Part shown: piece after piece, positions 7,172 through 12,762 of the stretch
How positions within the stretch are numbered: the first letter of the stretch is position 1
Layout of the letters: each line of letters opens with the position of its first letter
DNA from: an uncultured Acetatifactor sp.
GTDB lineage: Bacteria; Bacillota; Clostridia; Lachnospirales; Lachnospiraceae
Direction of reading: 5' to 3'
NCBI GenBank assembly: GCA_910586435.1
Contig: CAJUGT010000111.1
Coordinates: 1-12,762, forward strand
Length of the DNA stretch: 12,762 nt
The notes under the pieces: model-generated
The model's input: the letters and a program-made list of their open reading frames with translations, nothing else
What the model was told of the DNA's origin: nothing
Databases searched by the model: none
Made by a program: the position numbers and the translations under genes

Positions 7172-9667
7172 TCAGAGTCCCGGATGGCGCCGGCGTTTCA
7201 CCATATATATCCCGGCAAAAACAAGAATGCTCAATGCGCTCACTGCCAGCCCTGCTGCTGTCCCTTTGGGCACATATTTCATTTCAAAATGATAATTCCC
7301 CGCTTCCAGGTCAAATGCCATCAAACATCCTCCAAACAATTCTCCATCTGTTTCCGCGCCGTTGACTGTCACCTTCCATCCTGCCTCATAGGGCAATGTG
7401 AGAATGAGTCTGCCCGGCTCTTTCATTGTAATATCCCCTTCAATATAATCACTTTCCCAAATAACATTTTCCAAATGTTGGGCTGAGAGGGCCTCCAATG
7501 TCTTCTCCAGCACTTCCACATTGAGCTTGTACACATCCGCAGCTATCCTGGGTGATGTGTCGTTTTCATCTCCATTTTTTAATGTAATGGTCTGTCCCTC
7601 TTCCAGGTATCCAAGATACAGGATGGAGCCAAGTTTTAAATCCTTGAAATTGGCTGTGTCCGTGCTTCCGCCGGTGTACTCTATTTTTCCTGTACCCCAG
7701 GCTGTAAGAATCGCATAATAATATCCCTCATCTTCCGGTGTAAACTGGATATTGTCCCCTGATTGTTTGGTGCGAATCTTGCGAAACAGTGTTCCCTGAA
7801 TCCCCAAATCCTTGACCATCTGATTTTGCAGCCTGATACCGTGATCCTCGTATTTCCCCAATATATCGTATTCTAATGGCGCTACATAACCAAACGGAAG
7901 AGAGGCGTTACATTGATAGAGATAGATGTCGCCGCTTTGTCCGATTAGAGTATACAAGCCGTTTTCATACAATTCCGAATCCCCAAACATATACTTTACA
8001 TTCAACATTGCGGAAGTAAGAGCGGTGGCGCCATCAAAACAATAAAATACTTTACTGTACCGCATTCCTAACAGCCGGTACATATCCATTACATAAGAAT
8101 TCATGGTGGAAGAAAACACACTGGCCATGGGTATTCCTGCCAATGTACCGTCATTATTTGTCTTTCTGGTGAACTTTTCCAGACGATACAAACCTTCTTC
8201 CCTCTCTTTAGTCATTTCGTACAATGTCTTATAATCCTGCTGCTGCCTCAGATATTCACTGCGGCTCACAGTTCCTACGCTTGTATTGTAAGTATTGATA
8301 CCACATTCCGCAATTACCGTGACCAATGCCACCACGGCAACAATCTTTATGGTTTTGGATTCCGGCTTCCGTGTCCGATATAGGTATAAGCACACTGCGT
8401 AAATACTGATAAACACCAAAGTCAGAAGCTTAACCCCCAGATAAAAATCCTCATGTTCGACAAACTTTTCACAGAAAAGGAAAAATCCCACCGAACACAA
8501 ATATCCATATAATATCTGTTGTTCCTCCGCCTCTCTTACATGCAGCCATGCCTCATAGCACATGGTAAGAACCAGGAAAATATAGATAAACGACTGTCTG
8601 GCCGGCAGAGAATCAGGATAATTCAATCCATGCCAGATAAAATCAAGGAGATTAGTCCCAAAACTAAGCAGCATAAAGCCAACCAATACCAATCGGCAAA
8701 ATTTCTCACGAATGGAAATCTTCCTGTTCATGACGTACATGGGAACCAGCATCAATACGGCGCTGCCACAATAAATATTGGGCCAGTGATCCAGCCCCCG
8801 TTCCGTAGTCACACACATACAATGCCTTGCCAGCATGTCCAGTACAGAAAAATAAGATTCCACCTTTGTGGGAAAATCCATATCTCCAAAATCTGTCTCC
8901 AGGATTGCGCATACTTCAGGAATCAGCAGCATGGATGCCATTCCTCCTGCCAACAGTGAAAACAGAGTAAAGTATCCAATGCTGCGCAGACGATTTTTCT
9001 CCGTTGCCAAAAGGATAAAAAAATACAATACCAGAAATACGCAAATCATAATAGAAATGTAAAAATTTGTAAAAATAGACAGGGCCAGAGACACACAGTA
9101 CAGGCTGCACCGCCCTTCCCTGACCAGACGTTCCAGCCCAAGCACAATCAAGGGCAGCAGTACCACACAATCCACCCACATAATATTATAGTTGTATGCC
9201 GCCATAAAACCGGATAACGCATAAAAACAGGAAAAAAGCAATGCGCCGCAATCCCCTGTTCCAAAGTGCTTCCGCAAATACCAAAAAGCTGTAAATCCTG
9301 CAAATCCTATTTTCAGCACAATAAGATAACTCATAAATTCCATTAGATGGCTTTCCGGAACCAACAGCGAAAATAGATGAAGCGGACTGGCAAGATAATA
9401 CACAAACAGCGCCAGAAAGTTAGAGCCTATCCCAACCTGAAACGAAAAGCTCAAACTTTCCCCGGCCCTTACCTTATGCAGCAGCTCCGTAAAAAAAGGC
9501 ATGTATTGGTGATACATATCCCCATACAGAAAACTTCTGTCCCCAAAAGGATAGATTCTGTTTATCGCAAACAATACAAGCATAATTCCTGACGGAATCA
9601 AAAAAGCCAAAAACATTGCTGATTGCTGCATACTCTTTCTGTTAAATTCCAATTTTATCTTTCTCAT
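7172..9667 (-). CDS. YfhO-family polytopic membrane protein (glycosyltransferase-like)
   Basis: An 831-aa integral membrane protein of the bacterial YfhO family, a GT-C-like fold associated with cell-surface polymer glycosylation (B. subtilis YfhO is linked to lipoteichoic acid glycosylation). About 13 hydrophobic segments fill residues 16-455, including 16-35, 84-104, 112-132, 163-180, 230-252, 357-374, 408-430 and 438-455. A long extracytoplasmic region (~460-800) follows, then a single C-terminal membrane segment (~802-824) capped by KRRRH. Family-type motifs are GDMYHQYMPFF in the first outer loop (Asp50 being the likely catalytic acid), LNYPDSLPARQSF near 348-360, and the C-terminal beta-rich LTLPYEAGWKVTVNG. 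AGAGG lies 8 nt before the ATG. No other cell-wall or polysaccharide gene is nearby, so the acceptor is unknown. The gene is intact and of normal length. Confidence 0.88.
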   Translation of the reverse strand: MRKIKLEFNRKSMQQSAMFLAFLIPSGIMLVLFAINRIYPFGDRSFLYGDMYHQYMPFFTELLHKVRAGESLSFSFQVGIGSNFLALFVYYLASPLHLFSLLVPESHLMEFMSYLIVLKIGFAGFTAFWYLRKHFGTGDCGALLFSCFYALSGFMAAYNYNIMWVDCVVLLPLIVLGLERLVREGRCSLYCVSLALSIFTNFYISIMICVFLVLYFFILLATEKNRLRSIGYFTLFSLLAGGMASMLLIPEVCAILETDFGDMDFPTKVESYFSVLDMLARHCMCVTTERGLDHWPNIYCGSAVLMLVPMYVMNRKISIREKFCRLVLVGFMLLSFGTNLLDFIWHGLNYPDSLPARQSFIYIFLVLTMCYEAWLHVREAEEQQILYGYLCSVGFFLFCEKFVEHEDFYLGVKLLTLVFISIYAVCLYLYRTRKPESKTIKIVAVVALVTVIAECGINTYNTSVGTVSRSEYLRQQQDYKTLYEMTKEREEGLYRLEKFTRKTNNDGTLAGIPMASVFSSTMNSYVMDMYRLLGMRYSKVFYCFDGATALTSAMLNVKYMFGDSELYENGLYTLIGQSGDIYLYQCNASLPFGYVAPLEYDILGKYEDHGIRLQNQMVKDLGIQGTLFRKIRTKQSGDNIQFTPEDEGYYYAILTAWGTGKIEYTGGSTDTANFKDLKLGSILYLGYLEEGQTITLKNGDENDTSPRIAADVYKLNVEVLEKTLEALSAQHLENVIWESDYIEGDITMKEPGRLILTLPYEAGWKVTVNGAETDGELFGGCLMAFDLEAGNYHFEMKYVPKGTAAGLAVSALSILVFAGIYMVKRRRHPGL

Positions 9668-9712
9668 AATAAAAACCTCTATCTTCCAAAATATACAAGC
9701 TTACAATTTTTC

Positions 9713-9718
9713 ATTCTA
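9713..9718 (-). promoter_or_regulatory. candidate extended -10 of the YfhO-family gene
   Basis: On the minus strand TAGAAT (9718-9713, 5 of 6 to TATAAT) is preceded by TGG, giving an extended -10. The -35 region 17 nt upstream (TTTTTC) is poor. It lies about 45 nt upstream of the ATG at 9667, a sensible distance. Confidence 0.45.
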
Positions 9719-9770
9719 CCATATTTTTCCCGTTAGAAAAAGTCCCTTGCAAAAATATGTGTGAAACAAC

Positions 9771-9956
9771 GTAACAGTTCAGCCATGCCATTCATAAGTT
9801 GCCGAAATATACATTTTTGCCAACAATTAATATGGCTGTCGGCAACTTATTTCATGTCGGGCGTCCGCCCTATAGAAATGATTGTACAAGTTGCCCTTAG
9901 TGAGCAAGCTCCCACGGGCAATTTGTACAATCATTTCTGCATGGCTGAACTGTTAC
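9771..9956. repeat. 186-bp multi-hairpin palindromic element with 18-bp perfect inverted ends
   Basis: The termini are an exact 18-bp inverted repeat, GTAACAGTTCAGCCATGC at 9771-9788 and its complement at 9939-9956. Inside are three further hairpins. The first pairs 9794-9805 with 9839-9850 (12 bp, perfect). The second pairs 9859-9863 with 9866-9870 (GGGCG-TC-CGCCC). The third pairs 9874-9896 with 9916-9938 (23 bp with one G-T pair), and its loop carries a GAGC-AA-GCTC mini-hairpin. Only 5, 8, 3 and 0 nt separate successive stems, so the sequence folds as a closed four-way junction. It encodes no recognisable protein and has no T-run after the outer stem. It may be a MITE-like or other dispersed intergenic palindrome, or a structured RNA. 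No clear target-site duplication flanks it (left flank ends CAAC, right flank begins AAGT). Confidence 0.85.
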
Positions 9957-10022
9957 AAGTTCCGAGACTGTTTTTAAATTTCCTCTTGACATTTCTTAGC
10001 TGGACTATGATAGGAATGTGCT

Positions 10023-10051
10023 GTTACATTTTCAAAGATTGGGCATATAAT
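10023..10051 (+). promoter_or_regulatory. promoter of the amidotransferase gene
   Basis: A perfect TATAAT (10046-10051) lies 17 nt downstream of GTTACA (10023-10028, 4 of 6 to TTGACA). Transcription would start near 10058, about 42 nt before the ATG at 10100. A TTGACA at 9986-9991 is an alternative -35, but no good -10 sits at the right distance from it. Confidence 0.6.
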
Positions 10052-10099
10052 AAAAGAAAAGCTGCCTGACAGTTGTATAAATAAAATTGGGGGAAACAG

Positions 10100-10750
10100 A
10101 TGCGGATTGCGATTTTAGGAAGAGAAGCGGATACAGAAAATTATGTCAAATATATTGGTTCCATGGGCATCACGCCGTACGTCACCCAAAACGCCGAAGA
10201 AGTTGCCTGCTGCGACGCATTGCTTCTTCCAGGAGGCGGCGATATTACGCCCGCTTTCTTTGGCGAAACAAACCACGGTTCCCGAAATATAGATACCGAA
10301 CTGGATATTCTGCAATTACAGGCACTTAACCTGGCAGTGTATAGAGAGCTTCCCGTCCTTGGCATCTGCAAGGGAATGCAAATTATCAATGTGGGATTCG
10401 GCGGTACATTGATACAGGACATGACCCTGCCAAATGTAAAACGGCACGGATATGATCATGGAGACAAACACCATGCATCCATAATAAAAGAAGGTTCCTG
10501 GCTCTACCATATATATGGCAGTGAGATTATAGTAAACAGCGCCCATCATCAGGCAATCAAAAAACTGGGCAGCGGCCTGTCCACAGTACAATATTGCCCC
10601 GAAGACGGCTGCATCGAAGCAATATCTCATCAATCCCTCCCCATCATAGGGGTCCAATGGCACCCTGAGCGAATTGAGGAAAGCATAAGCGGAATCAGTG
10701 GTCTGCCGGTTCTGGCTTACTTTTTTTCTCTGATTTTTGCTTCGGAGTGA
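10100..10750 (+). CDS. class-I glutamine amidotransferase, gamma-glutamyl-GABA hydrolase (peptidase C26) type
   Basis: A 216-aa cytoplasmic enzyme of the peptidase C26/PuuD-like family, which hydrolyses gamma-glutamyl amide bonds. Visible hallmarks are the loop LLLPGGGDITPAFFGE (residues 41-56), the nucleophile elbow LGICKGMQIINVGFGGTLIQD with Cys90, the VNSAHHQAI segment (145-153), and the closing dyad WHPER with His188 and Glu190. It is somewhat shorter than typical PuuD (~250 aa), mostly at the N-terminus and in loops, but all catalytic residues are present. The start ATG at 10100 is preceded by a G-rich site (TTGGGGGAAACAG) rather than a canonical one. No putrescine or polyamine genes are nearby, so the true substrate is unknown. 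Its last 56 bp overlap the 3' end of the convergent hydrolase gene. Confidence 0.88.
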   Translation: MRIAILGREADTENYVKYIGSMGITPYVTQNAEEVACCDALLLPGGGDITPAFFGETNHGSRNIDTELDILQLQALNLAVYRELPVLGICKGMQIINVGFGGTLIQDMTLPNVKRHGYDHGDKHHASIIKEGSWLYHIYGSEIIVNSAHHQAIKKLGSGLSTVQYCPEDGCIEAISHQSLPIIGVQWHPERIEESISGISGLPVLAYFFSLIFASE

Positions 10751-11870
10751 ATTTTGAAGCAAATTCCTTTCTGGCATTGGAACCAGCAATTTCAAACAGC
10801 GATTTCACCATATTTTTCAGAATGCCTATTGTCTCTTCGTCCACTTCCTTTAACGCAGAGATAATTCCATTCATACTTTTCTTCCATTCGGCGGTAAAAT
10901 CAATGAGATTATCTGTCTGAGAGGCGGAAATGACCTGATACAGCGTATCCGCAAATGTTTGCAGCTGTTGTTCGTCCAGAGACAGGAGCCACTCATTCAA
11001 TGTATTGTCCATTTGCTTTCGCCGCTCATAAATGTCATTTGCGTGTACCAAATGATTTGCCACCACCTGCCAGGTAAACAAATCGTGCTGCGCCAGTCCA
11101 AACGCCTTGGTTTTCACCACTTGAAAATGCATATCCGATTCAAAAAGCATACCAATCATGGAGGAATTGGGGAGAATCTTTTCCACCCGATCCTGAATTC
11201 TGTCATAACCACATTTTTCCAACACTTCCGGTCGAAATCCCGGGCCGTCCAAACTGTAAATCCTGACAATTCTGTCCTGTATCTCAGGTTCACAGTTCAT
11301 ACCACTGTATACGGCCAGGTTTCCTCCCTTGGAGTGTCCTCCCAAATACAGTGGCCCCGGGAGAGCGTTCGCAACCGTATTCAGATACCAGACACTCATC
11401 TCCTGCCCTGGCACGGGAGAAAGAAATGTCATATTAAAGTCTTCCTTCCAACCGACAATTGTTTCATCCGTTCCACGATAGGCAATATAAACCGTACCGT
11501 CATCCAGTATAAAAGTAACTGCTGAAAACTGTGTTTCCCATTGTTCTTCAATCACATTGGCGTAACAATTTAACCTCAATTCACCAAACCGCTTTCCTTT
11601 TAACATCCCATTCACAAGCGCTCTGTTAGATTTCTCAAACCGCACATCGGCAAAGAGTTTCTCAAAAGCCGGATGCTCTTCCAGATCCTTCAATTTCACA
11701 GGGGGCTGATTCACCATTGCGTCCGGAACCATCCCCTCAAACTTCAGATAAGAAAGCAGACACAGGGCCAGGCTGTCCACTTCTGTCATCGGCATCTCCT
11801 GAAAAGAGTAATTTCCGTATTTTTCTAAATAATCCAGTACTGTTCCCATATTCCTCTTCACCTTACCCAT
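10695..11870 (-). CDS. DUF2974-family alpha/beta hydrolase (lipase-like)
   Basis: From the ATG at 11870 this is 391 aa. It resembles the DUF2974 (Mbeg1-like) family of alpha/beta-hydrolase-fold proteins, whose substrate is generally unknown. The N-terminus carries the family-like GTVLDYLEKYGNYSF and EVDSLALCLLSYLKFEG. The core has a lipase-like strand (VYIAYRGTDETIVGWKEDF) and the nucleophile elbow YLGGHSKGGNLAVY with Ser180. Asp208 (SLDGPGF) and His262 (QHDLF) are candidate triad partners. The last ~20 residues are a lysine- and proline-rich tail (KQKSEKKSKPEPADH). Start choice is uncertain: TTG 11909, ATG 11870 and ATG 11849 are in frame, and none has an ideal ribosome binding site. 11849 is close to where the conserved domain begins. 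A weak promoter (CTGAAG, 17 nt, TGTAAT at 11918-11913) would place transcription start near 11907, disfavouring the TTG. No signal peptide or membrane segment is visible. Confidence 0.85.
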   Translation of the reverse strand: MGKVKRNMGTVLDYLEKYGNYSFQEMPMTEVDSLALCLLSYLKFEGMVPDAMVNQPPVKLKDLEEHPAFEKLFADVRFEKSNRALVNGMLKGKRFGELRLNCYANVIEEQWETQFSAVTFILDDGTVYIAYRGTDETIVGWKEDFNMTFLSPVPGQEMSVWYLNTVANALPGPLYLGGHSKGGNLAVYSGMNCEPEIQDRIVRIYSLDGPGFRPEVLEKCGYDRIQDRVEKILPNSSMIGMLFESDMHFQVVKTKAFGLAQHDLFTWQVVANHLVHANDIYERRKQMDNTLNEWLLSLDEQQLQTFADTLYQVISASQTDNLIDFTAEWKKSMNGIISALKEVDEETIGILKNMVKSLFEIAGSNARKEFASKFTPKQKSEKKSKPEPADH

Positions 11871-11978
11871 GACCTCTTCTTTCCGAACTTTTTCGGAGAG
11901 ACTGTCCAAACCATTACATTAATTCAGATAAATTCCTTCAGCTGACACTCTTCAGTATACCCGTGTGTATTATTAACA

Positions 11979-12000
11979 GGGTACAGCATAAGCTATACCC
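11979..12000 (-). terminator. hairpin after citrate synthase, weak terminator candidate
   Basis: GGGTATAGC-TTAT-GCTGTACCC (12000-11979 on the minus strand) forms a 9-bp stem with one G-T pair and a 4-nt loop, 6 nt after the citrate synthase stop. It is followed by TGTTAATAATA rather than a true T-run, so termination may be inefficient. The inner GGGTAC arm could instead pair with GTATACCC at 11956-11963. Confidence 0.35.
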
Positions 12001-12006
12001 CTTTTC

Positions 12007-12762
12007 CTATCTGTCTTTCAAATTAACATATTCCCGTTCCCGCATAACACTCTTATAAGCAGGGCGGATAATTTTGTCCATATTAATCAATTCTTCTATT
12101 CTATGCGCGCTCCACCCAACAATTCTGGCAATGGCAAAAATAGGGGTATACATTTCCAGCGGGATTTCCAGCATACTGTATACAAATCCGCTGTAAAAAT
12201 CCACATTTGCGCTTACACCCTTGTAAATTCTGGCCTTCTCCGCAATCACTTCCGGCGCAAGCTTCTCTATCATGGAATACAACGAGAAATCCTTATCCCT
12301 GCCCTTAGCGGTGGCAAGTTTATGTACAAATCCTTTGAATACCTGAGCCCTGGGATCTGACAGCGAATACACCGCATGCCCCATTCCATATATCAATCCC
12401 TTTTTATCAAAAGCTTCTTTGTTCAATATCTTCTTCAGATAATCCCTCACTGCTTCTTCGTCTTCCCAATCGGAGACATTGGCCTCAATATCACGCATCA
12501 TTTCCACTACTTTTATATTTGCTCCGCCGTGTTTAGGTCCCTTTAAAGAGGAAAGTGCCGCGGCAATAACGGAATAGGTATCGGAACCGGAGGACGTCAC
12601 TACACGGGTGGTAAAGGTGGAATTATTGCCTCCCCCATGCTCCATATGCAATACAAGGGCCAAATCAAGCACTCCGGCTTCCAGCTCCGTATATTTCTTA
12701 TCCGGCCGCAACATCATCAGCAGATTCTCAGCTACGGAAAGCTCTTCCGAAGGCCTATGTAT
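12007..12762 (-). CDS. citrate synthase, C-terminal part (5' end outside window)
   Basis: The reading frame is open to the right edge, giving 251 residues of a type-II-fold (Si) citrate/2-methylcitrate synthase, which condenses oxaloacetate and acetyl-CoA in the cytoplasm. It runs from IHRPSEELSVAENLLMMLRP to the TAG at 12009-12007. The catalytic regions are visible: HMEHGGGNNSTFTTRVV (first active-site His), LKGPKHGGAN, GLIYGMGHAVYSLSDPRAQ (second His), VDFYSGFVY (catalytic Asp) and FAIARIVGWSAHRIEE. The usual GHRVY reads GHAVY, and the HE-x-NAST motif carries an extra Gly (HGGGNNST). Both features appear to mark a subgroup found in Clostridia rather than a defect. It would feed 2-oxoglutarate and glutamate synthesis. 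Citrate versus 2-methylcitrate specificity cannot be told from this fragment. Confidence 0.93.
   Translation of the reverse strand: MHRPSEELSVAENLLMMLRPDKKYTELEAGVLDLALVLHMEHGGGNNSTFTTRVVTSSGSDTYSVIAAALSSLKGPKHGGANIKVVEMMRDIEANVSDWEDEEAVRDYLKKILNKEAFDKKGLIYGMGHAVYSLSDPRAQVFKGFVHKLATAKGRDKDFSLYSMIEKLAPEVIAEKARIYKGVSANVDFYSGFVYSMLEIPLEMYTPIFAIARIVGWSAHRIEELINMDKIIRPAYKSVMREREYVNLKDR

Larger units (their letters stand above)
9668..10099. other. 432-bp divergent intergenic region
   Basis: This region lies between the divergently transcribed YfhO-family gene (minus) and the amidotransferase gene (plus). From left to right it holds the yfhO-like gene's ribosome binding site and extended -10, the 186-bp multi-hairpin element at 9771-9956, and an AT-rich stretch with the plus-strand promoter. 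The one long ORF crossing it reads through both arms of the inverted repeats and resembles no protein, so I do not call it a gene. Confidence 0.7.

Noticed and set aside
6839..7486. Plus-strand ORF of 215 codons across the chemoreceptor promoter and the yfhO-like gene's 3' end
   Set aside because: It overlaps two better-supported minus-strand genes and their promoter, with no homology or ribosome binding site.
9771..9956. CRISPR array or intrinsic terminator
   Set aside because: The repeats are inverted rather than direct and spaced, and no T-run follows the outer stem.
9761..10069. 102-codon plus-strand ORF through the palindromic element
   Set aside because: Both arms of the inverted repeats are translated in it, there is no ribosome binding site, and it also spans the downstream promoter. 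The repeat structure explains the sequence better.

Overview
The window looks like ordinary chromosomal DNA from a low-to-moderate GC, Gram-positive anaerobe, most likely a Clostridia member of the Lachnospiraceae type. The basis is strong AGGAGG-type ribosome binding sites, AT-rich intergenic DNA with sigma-A-like promoters, and protein families common in that group (YfhO-type membrane protein, DUF2974 hydrolase, degenerate EAL-HDOD protein, GHAVY-type citrate synthase). The taxonomic call is an inference from gene content; no rRNA or other marker gene is present. Most genes lie on the minus strand, so transcription runs mainly from right to left.

Layout on the minus strand, in transcription order: a 3' fragment of citrate synthase (12762-12007); a DUF2974 alpha/beta hydrolase (11870-10695); a large YfhO-family membrane protein (9667-7172); a soluble, divergent chemoreceptor-like protein (7050-6226); a catalytically dead EAL plus HDOD protein (5985-4756); carA and carB, the two subunits of carbamoyl-phosphate synthase (4597-3428 and 3410-213); and the 5' part of a NifX/NifB-type cluster-binding protein (145-1). 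The only confident plus-strand gene is a class-I glutamine amidotransferase of the gamma-glutamyl-GABA hydrolase type (10100-10750). Its 3' end overlaps the 3' end of the convergent DUF2974 gene by 56 bp.

carA and carB make carbamoyl phosphate from glutamine, bicarbonate and ATP for pyrimidine and arginine synthesis. They appear to start a new transcription unit. A strong extended -10 promoter lies within the intrinsic terminator of the preceding EAL-HDOD gene. The roughly 100-nt leader contains a 25-codon reading frame with its own Shine-Dalgarno-like sequence, whose stop codon directly abuts the carA start. No classical PyrR site or attenuator was seen. The NifX-like gene follows carB by 67 nt with no visible terminator and may be cotranscribed.

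The most unusual structure is in the 432-bp divergent intergenic region 9668-10099. A 186-bp element (9771-9956) has perfect 18-bp inverted termini enclosing three further hairpins (12-bp, 5-bp and 23-bp stems), with few unpaired bases between stems. It could be a MITE-like or palindromic intergenic repeat, or a structured RNA. It contains no convincing gene. No CRISPR array, tRNA, rRNA, transposase or phage gene was seen.
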